NCBI RefSeq assembly: GCF_003217775.1 | Contig: NZ_QJVJ01000015.1 | Coordinates: 98,181-162,180 of the forward strand | Source of the DNA: Paenibacillus flagellatus | GTDB taxonomy: Bacteria; Bacillota; Bacilli; Paenibacillales; NBRC-103111 | DNA: 64,000 nt | Direction: 5' to 3' | In this document: in pieces, positions 33,288 through 42,103 of the stretch | Layout: every line of letters starts with the position of its first letter | How positions within the stretch are numbered: the stretch's first letter is position 1 | Made by a program: the position numbers and the translations under genes | The notes under the pieces: generated by a model | The model's input: only the letters and a program-made list of their open reading frames with translations | Told to the model about the DNA's origin: nothing | Database searches by the model: none

Positions 33288-34853
33288 ATGTCGACCGAAA
33301 ACCCGCAATCCAAAAAACGAAACGAAGCGCATCTGAGCCAGTTGGCCTCCGTCGGACAAATCGCGGCGGGCATCGCCCACGAAGTGAAAAATCCGCTCAC
33401 CGCCGTCAAAGGTTTTTTGCAATTGCTGAAAGAGAAAAACGACGAAGCGTATATCGAGATTGCCCAGACGGAGTTGGAGAACGCGCTCGGCATTTTGCAA
33501 AATTTGCTTCACGTGTCCAAGCCGGATCTCGACGACGAGCCGTTCGAATCGATCGACTTGACCGTCGAGCTTGAAATGCTGACGCAGCTGTTTCAGGATC
33601 AATTTTACCGGGTCGCCCTGATCAAGCGGTTCGAAGATCCGGGCAACTACATTTACGCCAAGCGCAATCAATTGAAAAAAGCGTTTTTCAATCTGCTCAA
33701 AAACGCGTTCGAGGCCATCCCCGACAAAGGTACGATTATAGTCGCGCACCGGAGCACGGGAGACGCCGTCACGGTGACGATCGAGGACGACGGACTCGGC
33801 ATTCCGAAGGACAAGCTCGAGCTTCTGGGCACTCCATTTTTTTCGACCAAGCCGAACGGGACCGGTATGGGACTTACGCTCGTGTTTTCCGTCGTCTATC
33901 AGAACAACGGGTTTATCGAGGTCGAGAGCGAGGAAAACAAGGGAACCAAGTTCACGATAACGTTTCCGAAGGAGAACGGATCGAAAAAAAACAAAGAGGT
34001 GGTTCGGTTGAGTCTCAAGACTCCGCTGGAAGACAATTTGAAGGAGTTTTTCGTCCTGAACCGTCCCGAGTTCGAGGAACGGCTATTGTTGGAAGCGGTC
34101 AACGTCCGGGACAAAATCGACGAAATTCTCGAAGTCGGCAAAATCAATTTGCTCGACAACGCCCACAGGCTCGTTCTGTATATCGTCGAGGGCAGGGAGC
34201 ACGAGGTGATCTCCTTCGCCAGGGCGGAGGGCGTCACTTGGGCGAAGCATTCGCTGACGCTCGCCTTCAAGCTGGAATGGATTCAGGCGCTGCGGCGCGT
34301 CCTATGGGACTTCCTGTATAACTACGACCGGGAGCGAGGGTTTGTCCACACCAAGGAGGACTTCTTCGCACTGGAAAAGCGGATCAACGAGCTCATGGAC
34401 CTGTTCCTCAATCATCTGTTCATCAGCTATTCGCAATATAAGGACGATCTGATCCGGGCCCAACGGGAAATGGTGGAGGATCTTTCGGTGCCGATCATCC
34501 CGCTGACGCATTCGATTTCGATCCTGCCTCTCATCGGCGCGATTGACGCTACCCGTGCCAGCACGATCGAAGACAAGGTGATCACGCAGATCGGGAAAGA
34601 ACGGATCGAAACGTTGATCATGGACTTGTCCGGCATCATCGAGACGGATATCGGATTCATCCAGAAGCTGATCGGCGTAATCGACGGGGTGAGGATGATG
34701 GGCTGCCGCGTCGTCATAACCGGAATCCGGGCGGAAACAGTCAAGCTGATGATTCGATCCGGCTTATCGTTCGAGCAAAAAGCGATTATGAAAGGAAACT
34801 TGCAGCAGGCGCTGGCGGACCATATTCGAAGCGAGACGCCGCCGAGCCTGTGA
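33288..34853 (+). CDS. Soluble histidine kinase fused to an RsbR-STAS stressosome-like module
   Basis: The 521-residue protein has no membrane segment. Residues 15-80 are a phospho-acceptor domain (SVGQIAAGIAHEVKNPLTAV, His31), about 120-235 a HATPase domain (FFNLLKNAFEAI; EDDGLGI; GTGMGLTLVFSV). Residues about 255-400 are a helical globin-like RsbR N-terminal region, and about 405-515 a STAS domain (TLIMDLSGIIETDIGFIQKL). Stressosome RsbR proteins are normally separate and have no kinase. Start 33288 has GGAGG in front; the longer frame crosses the namA terminator. No response regulator or RsbS/RsbT partner is adjacent. Domain calls are firm; the pathway is unknown. Confidence 0.85.
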   Translation: MSTENPQSKKRNEAHLSQLASVGQIAAGIAHEVKNPLTAVKGFLQLLKEKNDEAYIEIAQTELENALGILQNLLHVSKPDLDDEPFESIDLTVELEMLTQLFQDQFYRVALIKRFEDPGNYIYAKRNQLKKAFFNLLKNAFEAIPDKGTIIVAHRSTGDAVTVTIEDDGLGIPKDKLELLGTPFFSTKPNGTGMGLTLVFSVVYQNNGFIEVESEENKGTKFTITFPKENGSKKNKEVVRLSLKTPLEDNLKEFFVLNRPEFEERLLLEAVNVRDKIDEILEVGKINLLDNAHRLVLYIVEGREHEVISFARAEGVTWAKHSLTLAFKLEWIQALRRVLWDFLYNYDRERGFVHTKEDFFALEKRINELMDLFLNHLFISYSQYKDDLIRAQREMVEDLSVPIIPLTHSISILPLIGAIDATRASTIEDKVITQIGKERIETLIMDLSGIIETDIGFIQKLIGVIDGVRMMGCRVVITGIRAETVKLMIRSGLSFEQKAIMKGNLQQALADHIRSETPPSL

Positions 34854-34888
34854 TACGGGGGAAAGCCCCGGGAAGGGGGGGACGGACG

Positions 34889-35032
34889 ATGACCGCCAAA
34901 GTCAAGCTGGCGCTAATGGCCGTATTCGCCGCGGCCGTGCTGTTGACCGGCTGCGTGAAGGACGGCAAGTGCGGCTGCGTCGACGAGCCCGCCGAGCCGA
35001 ATGCGCCGGCCAAGACGGAGTCCGTGTCTTAA
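34889..35032 (+). CDS. Small cysteine-rich lipoprotein, 47 aa
   Basis: The sequence MTAKVKLALMAVFAAAVLLT is followed by the lipobox Cys22 (LLTGC) and a short tail with two more cysteines (DGKCGCVDEP) and a Pro/Glu-rich end. AAGGGGGG lies ahead of ATG 34889. It starts 35 bp after the kinase-STAS gene, so it may be co-transcribed. Function unknown. Confidence 0.7.
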   Translation: MTAKVKLALMAVFAAAVLLTGCVKDGKCGCVDEPAEPNAPAKTESVS

Positions 35033-35126
35033 ACGGCTCGGGAACGGGGCGAACGGAAGCGGATTCCGGACGTTAAGCGGAACCGAACGAATCTTCAATC
35101 GATACTCGAGACGGAGGAGGTCTATC

Positions 35127-35384
35127 GTGAGCGGGAATACAGGGAACGGGCGGCCGGATTACGGCCGTCTGCGGGATTCGCTGCGGCGGCTGTTCCGGGA
35201 TGCGGGGTACGTCGACGGCGAGCTGCTGGAATGGGTCGACGCGGCCGAACGGGATGAAGCGGAGCGCGAGACCGCGGAGCGGCTGCGCGCCGAGAACGAG
35301 CGGCTGCGGCAGGAGCTGCGCAAGCTGCGGGCGGTCCAGGCGGCCGGTATGTCGAGCCGTCTGCGCGACGCGCTGCGGGAGTAA
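35127..35384 (+). CDS. Small coiled-coil protein, 85 aa
   Basis: The GTG start at 35127 has a very strong GGAGGAGG site (35113-35120). Residues about 38-72 are heptad-rich and charged (ETAERLRAENERLRQELRKL), a coiled coil. Hypothetical; it ends at a bidirectional terminator shared with the convergent ABC operon. Confidence 0.7.
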   Translation: MSGNTGNGRPDYGRLRDSLRRLFRDAGYVDGELLEWVDAAERDEAERETAERLRAENERLRQELRKLRAVQAAGMSSRLRDALRE

Positions 35385-35413
35385 GCGGTATTATGAAATA
35401 AGATGGGCGGCGC

Positions 35414-35456
35414 AAAAACGGCGAGCTCGAGGGAGTCCCTCGAGCCCGCCGTTTTT
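35414..35456. terminator. Bidirectional terminator
   Basis: AAAAACGGCG / CGCCGTTTTT with inner GCTCGAGGG / CCCTCGAGC. A-run on one side and T-run on the other serve the convergent genes ending at 35384 and 35508. Confidence 0.9.
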
Positions 35457-35507
35457 AGTTGTGCCCGATGTTGGATTGCGGGTGAACGAAGGCAAGCGTC
35501 ATAGCCG

Positions 35508-37991
35508 TCACTCGACGTGCCGGATCGAATCGACGATCGCGAGCCGATTCAGCCTTCGCAGCGGCAGGATCGCGGACAGCAGGATGATCGCGGTCGTCCC
35601 GGCGAGGGCGAGTGCGACGGAGAGCCAAGGGAACCGCCAAACCGGCACCATATCCGGAAACTCCGCCGATAGGAAGCGGTAAACGGCCCAGGTGGAGCCG
35701 ACGCCGAGCAGCGCGCCCCAGAAGCCGCTGTGCAGGGCGTACAGGAGGCCTTCGGTCCGGACCATCTTCCGCAGCTGCCGCTCCGACATGCCGATCGCCC
35801 GCATGACGCCGAATTCTTTGGTGCGCAGGACGAAATGGGTCGTCATCGTATTGACGATGCTCAAGGCGCCGATCGCCGTCACGATGGCGATGAAGGCGTA
35901 CAGCAGGCGGGTCGCCTGATCGAACTCCGCGCGAATTTGCTCCTTCTTCCGCTCGAACGAGACGAATTGGCCGTTGTTCGACTTGGCGATCCGCTTCAGC
36001 GCGTCCTCCGCGGCGGCGCGGTCCGCGCGCTCGTCGAGCCGGACGTCGATTTTCCGGTACAGCGTACCGCCGGAGAACGATTCGTAAAAGCGTTCGTGTC
36101 CGACGGCGTGCAGCCCTTCGGGCATCGCCCCGACCTGCGGAAACTTCTTCACGACGCCGCCGATCCGCACGGTCCGCGTGTCCGGGGCGTAGCTCCAATT
36201 GTCGTTCCTCGGTCCGTCCACGAGCTGCATATGGCCGAGCTCGATCGTGTCGCCCGCCTTCAGCAGCGTCTTCGGCTCGTCTCCCGATTGGATGAGCAGC
36301 ATGTCCTCGCCCCGAGCAAGCCTCTCCTTGTCGATTCGGCCGTCGATCAAGTACGACTCCGCTTTGTCCAGCAGCTCGTCGGAATAAAAATACGCCTTCA
36401 CCATCGTCGTGTACGAGCCGTCCCGGGCTCGCGGATTCGCGAGGTAATCCTGCTCGCCGTCCAAGATCGTCCGGAAGTCCGGCGTCAGCCGGTCCGGGGC
36501 CAAATACGTATACCCGTAGCTGATCCGGGTCGGGAATACGTCGCGTACGCCTTCGATCGCGCGGACGGACGCCAGATCGGCTTCGTCGAAGCCGCGTCCT
36601 TCCCGGTTGCTGCCGGCCGACAAGTAATAGTCGGCTCCCCATAGAAATTGGTGCCGGATGCTCGCGGCGGGGTCTTGGATGGAGACGAAATAATGAACGC
36701 CGACGAACAGCGCGATCGCCACCGACATGGACAGGACCGTAACGGCGAATCGGGACTTGCCGCGGCTTACGCTGCGATGGGCGAGCAGGCCCGCCAAGCC
36801 GAGCCACCGCCCGTACGCCCGGCCCGGCTTCGCCCGGAAGCCCGACGGCGGACGGCTCCCGGCGGCGGCTTCGCGCAGCGCTTCCAGCGGCGAGACGCGT
36901 CCGGCGACGATAGCCGGCCGAAGCGCCGCCAGCAGCACCGTGGCGAGCCCGACCGCCGCCGCCAAAGCCGGCACCGTCCACGGCGTCACGAGCGCGGGCG
37001 CGGGCGAGCCTTCGAAGACAAAGGAGGCGGCGGCTTGCAGGGCGCCCCATCCGAGGGCGATGCCGGCAGGGATGGAAACCGCGCATAGCAGCAGCGCCTC
37101 CCCGATAATGAGCCGGCGAAGCTGCCGCGCATTCATGCCGATGGCGCGCAAAATGCCGAACTGCTTCAGCTTTTCCAAAACCGACAGGTGGAACATGTTG
37201 TAAATGGCGATGACGGTCGCGGCGGCGTCCACCAGCACGATCGCCAAGGACGGCAAGTCCCGCCCCTTGTACGACCCGTATGCTTCGATCCAGCCGTCGT
37301 TATGGTTCAGGGCGGTTTTCCCGATGCCCGCCGCGTCGCGCAGAACCGCCGACCGGGTATAGACGTCGTCGGGGCCTTCGACGAGCCGATCGTGGAAACG
37401 GACGTAGACGCTGCGCTCGATCGGGCCTCGAGCCAGTCCGAGAAGCGTTTCGGGGACGACCGCGCCAGCCGTTTTGGCGTCGATCCACGTGCTTTTCGGA
37501 TTGCTCATAATGCCCACGAGCCGAAACGAGCGTCCGCCGGCCTCGATCGTCTGGCCGAGCCGCGGCTCCATCCGCATCGCGGTCAGCGCCCATTCCGCCA
37601 GCGCCACCTCGTCGGCGCGCTCCGGGGCTTTGCCCTGCACGTACGTCAGCGGCAGCATGGAGGCGGCTCCGTCGTTCTCGACCGCGAACAGCGACACCGA
37701 CGTACCGGCGACGGGGGACGGGACGTCGGCCGTCAGCAGAGCGCCCGACGTCCGGACGCTCGGGTGCAGGCGGATCGTATCCGCCTGGCGTTCGTCCGAG
37801 CCGATGAAGCGAACGTGATACGAGCCGTAAACCCGCTCGGCCGTCCGGAAGTTGATCTCCTTCAAATTGACGACGAACAGCGTCATGAACGTCAGCAGCG
37901 CGACCGACAGCGTGATGCCCGCAGCCGTGAGCAGCGTCCTTCGTCTTTGATGGCGCAAATACCGGGGAATCAAGCCGGCGTACGATTTCAT
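35508..37991 (-). CDS. FtsX-type ABC transporter permease
   Basis: The 827-residue membrane protein has an N-terminal helix (TLLTAAGITLSVALLTFMTL), a large extracellular part (about 50-255), and a first FtsX domain with three helices (about 255-375, including KLKQFGILRAIGMNARQLRR). A second unit follows (extracellular about 430-680; RTKEFGVMRAIGMSERQLRK about 715-735). Duplicated FtsX cores occur in MacB/LolC-like and lipoprotein or peptide-handling transporters. It overlaps the ATPase gene by 4 bp. Substrate unknown; antimicrobial peptide or envelope stress is plausible given the adjoining two-component genes. Confidence 0.9.
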   Translation of the reverse strand: MKSYAGLIPRYLRHQRRRTLLTAAGITLSVALLTFMTLFVVNLKEINFRTAERVYGSYHVRFIGSDERQADTIRLHPSVRTSGALLTADVPSPVAGTSVSLFAVENDGAASMLPLTYVQGKAPERADEVALAEWALTAMRMEPRLGQTIEAGGRSFRLVGIMSNPKSTWIDAKTAGAVVPETLLGLARGPIERSVYVRFHDRLVEGPDDVYTRSAVLRDAAGIGKTALNHNDGWIEAYGSYKGRDLPSLAIVLVDAAATVIAIYNMFHLSVLEKLKQFGILRAIGMNARQLRRLIIGEALLLCAVSIPAGIALGWGALQAAASFVFEGSPAPALVTPWTVPALAAAVGLATVLLAALRPAIVAGRVSPLEALREAAAGSRPPSGFRAKPGRAYGRWLGLAGLLAHRSVSRGKSRFAVTVLSMSVAIALFVGVHYFVSIQDPAASIRHQFLWGADYYLSAGSNREGRGFDEADLASVRAIEGVRDVFPTRISYGYTYLAPDRLTPDFRTILDGEQDYLANPRARDGSYTTMVKAYFYSDELLDKAESYLIDGRIDKERLARGEDMLLIQSGDEPKTLLKAGDTIELGHMQLVDGPRNDNWSYAPDTRTVRIGGVVKKFPQVGAMPEGLHAVGHERFYESFSGGTLYRKIDVRLDERADRAAAEDALKRIAKSNNGQFVSFERKKEQIRAEFDQATRLLYAFIAIVTAIGALSIVNTMTTHFVLRTKEFGVMRAIGMSERQLRKMVRTEGLLYALHSGFWGALLGVGSTWAVYRFLSAEFPDMVPVWRFPWLSVALALAGTTAIILLSAILPLRRLNRLAIVDSIRHVE

Positions 37992-38674
37992 GCGCTCACC
38001 GTCCTGTCGTCGACGACGGCGCCGTCGTCGATGGTGACGATCCGGTCCGCCGAAGCGGCGATCTGAACGTCGTGCGTAATCATGACGAGCGTCTGGTGGT
38101 ATTTGCGGATGGACAGCCGGAGCAGGTCGAGCACCTCCTGCGTCATGTTCCGGTCCAAATTGCCCGTAGGCTCGTCTGCGAAAATAATCGAAGGCTTGCA
38201 GGCGAGCGCCCGCGCGATCGCCACCCGCTGCTGCTGGCCGCCCGACAGGGCGGACGGCAGATGGGAGCGCCGCTCCGTCAGGCCGAGCCAGCCGAGCAGC
38301 TCCTCGATATAGGGGCCGTCCGGCGTTTTGCCGTCCAGAAGGAGCGGCAGGACGATATTTTCCTCGGCCGTCAGCACGGGCAGCAGGTTGTAGTATTGGA
38401 AAATAAAGCCGAACTTGCGCCGCCGCAAAACGGCCATCTCCTCCTCGCCGAGTCCGGTCATTCGCTTGCCTTCCAGCAGGATGGAGCCGGACGTCGGCCG
38501 GTCGAGGCCGCCGAGCAGGTGGAGCAGCGTGCTCTTGCCCGAGCCGCTGGCGCCGACGATCGCCACGAATTGGCCTTGATGAAGCGTCAGATCGGTCGGC
38601 TTCAGGGCGTGAACGGCCGTCGCGCCTTCGCCGTACGTTTTGGTCAGTCGGATCGTTTGAAGCAATGGTTCCAT
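37988..38674 (-). CDS. ABC transporter ATP-binding protein (LolD/MacB type)
   Basis: The 228-residue protein has Walker A GASGSGKST, Q-loop FQYYNLLPVLTAEEN, signature LSGGQQQRVAIARALA, Walker B IIFADEPTG and H-loop MITHD. It powers the FtsX-type permease encoded next to it. AGGAGG precedes the ATG. The gap to the kinase gene upstream (102 bp) holds repeats likely bound by the response regulator. Confidence 0.95.
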   Translation of the reverse strand: MEPLLQTIRLTKTYGEGATAVHALKPTDLTLHQGQFVAIVGASGSGKSTLLHLLGGLDRPTSGSILLEGKRMTGLGEEEMAVLRRRKFGFIFQYYNLLPVLTAEENIVLPLLLDGKTPDGPYIEELLGWLGLTERRSHLPSALSGGQQQRVAIARALACKPSIIFADEPTGNLDRNMTQEVLDLLRLSIRKYHQTLVMITHDVQIAASADRIVTIDDGAVVDDRTVSA

Positions 38675-38715
38675 AAGCGTGTCCTCCTCGCGTGCATCGC
38701 CTGGTTGATAGGATC

Positions 38716-38770
38716 AGAATAGCGGAAGGAGCTTACGGTCCGATGCAGGGGAAGCTTACGTTTTCGTAAG
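38716..38770 (-). promoter_or_regulatory. Direct repeats and dyad before the ABC operon, likely regulator site
   Basis: Two copies of AGCTTACG (plus strand, 38730-38737 and 38753-38760) lie 23 bp apart, and CTTACG-TTTT-CGTAAG (38755-38770) is a perfect dyad. On the minus strand a -10-like TATTCT lies at about 38721-38716. The site is between the kinase gene and the ABC genes it would control, as in BceRS-type arrangements. Confidence 0.5.
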
Positions 38771-38776
38771 ACGGCG

Positions 38777-40048
38777 TCAGCCTTCGGCCGACGGGCCGAA
38801 CAGCGGAAACGTCATCGTGAAGACGGCGCCTTGCCCCGGCTCGCTTTCCGCATGCAGGCGGCCCCCGTGCTTGTCGGCAATCAGGCGGGCGAGCGAGAGG
38901 CCGATGCCGGTGCCGCCGCGGCCGGAACGCTTGGCCGACTTCCCTTGGTAAAAGCGGTGAAACAGAAACGGGAGATCCTCCGGATCGATCCCGGGACCGC
39001 TATCCCGGACGGCGATCGACAAGGACGCCTCGGTCGTGCGGACGGAGACGCGGATCGAGCCGTCCTCGGGGGTAAAGTCGATCGCATTGCCGATCACGTT
39101 GCCGAGCGCCTCCCGCAGCCAGAACGGATCGTGGCGGAAGGAAGCCGGCGGTCCGGACGTATCCAGCGTCAAGTCGATCCGTTTCCGCTCCGCTTGCGGC
39201 TTCCAGGTATCGAGGAGGGGGGCGATCGTATCGACGACGTCCGTCGCCTCCATCCGCAGCTCGATGATGCCGGCTTCGAGCCGCGACATCGTGAGCATCG
39301 AACGGATGAGGCGCTCCATCCGGAACAGCTCGCCCTTGCTTTTCTCCGAGAGCGTCTCGCGCTCCTCGGCGGACAAGCCCGCATCCGACAGCAGCTCCTG
39401 GAACAGAAGCAGCGAGCTGAGCGGCGTTTTCACTTGGTGCGACACGTCGGAGACGAGCTGCCGGAGGCGCTCCTTCTCCCGGTCCAGCTGATGCAGCGTC
39501 AGCTGGAGCCGGTTCGACAGCTGATTGAACTGGTGGCCGAGAATGGACAGGTCGCCCTCTTCGCCGTCCGGGAACCGGACCCGGAAATCGCCGCGCATCA
39601 GATGGTCGGCGCCGGCCGATACGTCCCGGACGGTCCGGTAAATGCGGCGGAAGGCGAGCCACGCCGCGGCCCCGGCGGCGGCGAACAGCAAGCCGAAGAC
39701 GATGGAGACGCCGAGGAACAGCCGGCCGGGGGACATTCGCGCCTCGCGATATTCCGCCATCGGCAGGCTGTCGATATAGCCGAGCGCCCCGGCGATTTCC
39801 ATGCCGCGGAAGAAGTCCGCGTCCGTATAGCCTTTGCCGTACAGAGACATGAGCTCCTCCGCCGCCTTCGGATCGATGGACGAGACGCGTCCGATCGCGG
39901 CCAGGTCGGCGCGGGTCTGCTCGCGATTCCAGCCGTCCCAGACGAACTGCATCCAGAACAAGGAGACGACGATCGCCCCGGCGAACAGAAGCGCGGCGGC
40001 GACGATTAATCGCTTCATCTCGCGGTTGCGCAGCAGCGAGCCGTTCAT
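38777..40048 (-). CDS. Sensor histidine kinase of the ABC-linked two-component system
   Basis: The 423-residue protein has two membrane helices (about 14-35 and 120-140), a short extracellular part of about 80 residues, a HAMP segment, the H-box VSDVSHQVKTPLSSLLLF, an N-box in GNVIGNAIDFTPEDG and a G-box RDSGPGI with a C-terminal GIGLSLARLIADKHGG. ATG 40048 overlaps the regulator stop by 4 bp (ATGA), which fixes the start. It signals to the OmpR-type regulator upstream. Confidence 0.93.
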   Translation of the reverse strand: MNGSLLRNREMKRLIVAAALLFAGAIVVSLFWMQFVWDGWNREQTRADLAAIGRVSSIDPKAAEELMSLYGKGYTDADFFRGMEIAGALGYIDSLPMAEYREARMSPGRLFLGVSIVFGLLFAAAGAAAWLAFRRIYRTVRDVSAGADHLMRGDFRVRFPDGEEGDLSILGHQFNQLSNRLQLTLHQLDREKERLRQLVSDVSHQVKTPLSSLLLFQELLSDAGLSAEERETLSEKSKGELFRMERLIRSMLTMSRLEAGIIELRMEATDVVDTIAPLLDTWKPQAERKRIDLTLDTSGPPASFRHDPFWLREALGNVIGNAIDFTPEDGSIRVSVRTTEASLSIAVRDSGPGIDPEDLPFLFHRFYQGKSAKRSGRGGTGIGLSLARLIADKHGGRLHAESEPGQGAVFTMTFPLFGPSAEG

Positions 40049-40755
40049 GACCGCTCGCTCCTCGCGTCCCACTTATAGCCGACGCCCCGGACGGTGACGA
40101 TATAGACGGGGGCGGACGGGTCGGGCTCGATTTTCTCGCGAAGCCGGCGGATGTGGACCGACAGCGTATTGTCGTCGATAAATTCGCCGCCCGCGTCCCA
40201 CAGCCGCTCCAGGATGACCCGGCGGGTCAGCGTCTGCTGCGGGTGACGGACGAGTGCGGCAAGCAGCTTGAATTCGGTCGGCGAGACGGCCGTCTCGACG
40301 CCGTTCAGCCTTACTTGGTGCCGGGCCAGGTCGACGGTGACGGGGCCGGAGCGGATCGTGTCGCCGTCAAGCGCCGCGGCTTGTCCGGCGTGCATGTCCG
40401 CCCGGCGGAACGCCGCGCGTATGCGCGAGACGAGCTCTTGGACGCGGAACGGCTTCGTGATGTAATCGTCGGCTCCGCTTTCGAGGCCGAGCACGATATT
40501 CACCTCTTCGTCCGAGGCGGTCAGGAAAATGACCGGCACGGTGGACCGGCTGCGGACGTCGCGGCACAAGTCGATGCCGAAGCCGTCGGGAAGACGGTTG
40601 TCGAGCAGCAGCAGATCGAACGCCCCGTCCCGGAACCGCTCTCGCGCCTCGCCGATGGACCGGGCGGAGGCGACGCGCCATCCTTCGCGCTGCAGCGTGA
40701 AGGAGACGCCGTACTGCAAAGATTCGTCGTCTTCGACGAAAAGAATCGTTTTCAT
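40045..40755 (-). CDS. OmpR-family response regulator
   Basis: The 236-residue protein has a receiver domain with acidic pair Glu8-Asp9-Asp10, phospho-acceptor Asp52 (LLLDNRLPDG) and Lys in DDYITKPF. The winged-helix output domain is at about 135-232 (VSPTEFKLLAALVRHPQQ; DNTLSVHIRRLREKIE). It is first in the order regulator-kinase-ATPase-permease and probably controls the ABC genes through the repeats at 38730-38770. TATAAT on the minus strand at 40783-40778 gives a short leader. Confidence 0.94.
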   Translation of the reverse strand: MKTILFVEDDESLQYGVSFTLQREGWRVASARSIGEARERFRDGAFDLLLLDNRLPDGFGIDLCRDVRSRSTVPVIFLTASDEEVNIVLGLESGADDYITKPFRVQELVSRIRAAFRRADMHAGQAAALDGDTIRSGPVTVDLARHQVRLNGVETAVSPTEFKLLAALVRHPQQTLTRRVILERLWDAGGEFIDDNTLSVHIRRLREKIEPDPSAPVYIVTVRGVGYKWDARSERS

Positions 40756-40858
40756 ATGCGCGTATCACCCAGAATCAATTATAACGAAATGCTCCATGGA
40801 ACCCTACAAGCAAATCGTTTATGATGAAATCAACCTTCGGAAAGGAGTGATGCTACGC

Positions 40859-40885
40859 ATGAACAACAAGGTGATTTCGGTATAA
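40859..40885 (+). CDS. Possible leader peptide MNNKVISV
   Basis: An eight-codon frame with AAAGGAG (40841-40847) at a good distance. Its stop codon lies in the loop of a small hairpin TTTCGGT / ACCGAAA (about 40874-40890), directly followed by a strong terminator-like hairpin and then the phosphotransferase gene. This is the layout of translation-controlled attenuators before resistance genes. An in-frame ATG at 40850 is too near the ribosome site. No proof of translation. Confidence 0.45.
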   Translation: MNNKVISV

Positions 40886-40897
40886 CCGAAACAGACC

Positions 40898-40932
40898 GGC
40901 CACGGCGGAAACGCCGTGGCCTCTGACTTTTA
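40898..40932 (+). terminator. Hairpin between leader peptide and phosphotransferase gene
   Basis: GGCCACGGCG-GAAA-CGCCGTGGCC (40898-40921) is a perfect 10-bp stem with a GAAA loop, followed by TCTGACTTTT. The T-run is interrupted, so termination may be partial. Confidence 0.7.
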
Positions 40933-40958
40933 TAGAGGATATGAAGGAGTGCGAGCGA

Positions 40959-42011
40959 ATGACGGTGGAACGATACAGGGAGTACGAGAGCGGGTTTCTG
41001 ACCGAAGCCGGCAAACGGTACGGCGTGGCGCCGGAGCGGTTCCGGCACGTCGGCGGCTTCGAAAATTTGATTTACGGCTTCGAGCGGGACGGGCGCGAGT
41101 ATATCTTGCGCGTCACGCACGAGTCGCACCGTTCGGCGGGCGAGGTCGCGTCCGAGCTTCATTGGATGCGCCATCTCGCGGAGCATGACGTCCGCGTCGC
41201 CCGCCCGGTCGAAGCGGCGGACGGGCTGCTGCCGGGGGACGTGCGGACGGAAGCGGGAACGTTCCTGTTGAGCGCGTTCGAGAGGGCGCCGGGCGGTCAC
41301 GTCGATGCGCGCCGCCCCGAATGGGGGCCGCGGCTGTTCGAGCGGTGGGGCGAGCTGACCGGCCGGATGCACCGGCTCGCCGCCGGCTACGAGCCGCCTC
41401 CGGGATTGTCGCGCCGGCGCGGGGGAGAAGCCGAGATCGGGGAGGCGGCCGATTTCGCGGCGGAAGCGTTGGAGGCCGCGCTCGGCGACGGAGCGGACCA
41501 GGCCGACGCCGCGACGCTCGAGGAACTGGCGCACGCGTTCGGCCGAGCGGTGGAGGAGGCGGAGCGGCTGCCGAGAAGCGCGGACGGCTTCGGCATGTGT
41601 CACCGCGATCTGCACCACGGCAACTTTTTCGTGGACGGCGAAGGCGGGATGACGGCGTTCGACTTCGACGATTGCGGATACGACTTCTTCATCCAAGACG
41701 TCGCAATGCCGGTTTACTACGGGGCGGTATTCGGGGTATGGGAGAAGCCGGAGTTCGATCCGCGCGCGGCGTCGGCTTCGGCGGAACGGATCCTCGACTC
41801 GTTCCTGCAAGGATACGGGCGGGAACGGACGATCGGGGCGGACTGGCTTCGGCGGCTCCCGCTGTTCGTGGAGAAGCGGAGGGTAGACCTGTGCCTCGTC
41901 CTGTTCGGCGAATGGGGCCCCGGACATTCGAACGAAGCGCAGCGGGCATGGCTCGCCTGGAATGCGGACGCGATTCGGCAAGGCGTGCCTTGCCTGGAGC
42001 TGAAGCTGTAA
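40959..42011 (+). CDS. Aminoglycoside phosphotransferase-family protein
   Basis: The 350-residue protein has the APH/choline-kinase fold. The nucleotide-binding N-lobe is FENLIYGFERDGREYILRVT, the catalytic loop MCHRDLHHGNFFV (Asp near residue 213) and the metal-binding AFDFDDCGYDFF (about 228-239). The family includes antibiotic, homoserine and sugar kinases; the substrate here cannot be told. ATG 40959 has GAAGGAG upstream; the ATG at 40941 lies within that site. The leader peptide and hairpin in front hint at induction by a translation inhibitor. Confidence 0.87.
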   Translation: MTVERYREYESGFLTEAGKRYGVAPERFRHVGGFENLIYGFERDGREYILRVTHESHRSAGEVASELHWMRHLAEHDVRVARPVEAADGLLPGDVRTEAGTFLLSAFERAPGGHVDARRPEWGPRLFERWGELTGRMHRLAAGYEPPPGLSRRRGGEAEIGEAADFAAEALEAALGDGADQADAATLEELAHAFGRAVEEAERLPRSADGFGMCHRDLHHGNFFVDGEGGMTAFDFDDCGYDFFIQDVAMPVYYGAVFGVWEKPEFDPRAASASAERILDSFLQGYGRERTIGADWLRRLPLFVEKRRVDLCLVLFGEWGPGHSNEAQRAWLAWNADAIRQGVPCLELKL

Positions 42012-42103
42012 AGGCGGATGACAAAACGGACGGTTCTCCGTGATATAATGGAAACATACGGAAATCGTATGCATTCCTGAATTGAATCGGAGGTGGACGC
42101 ACC

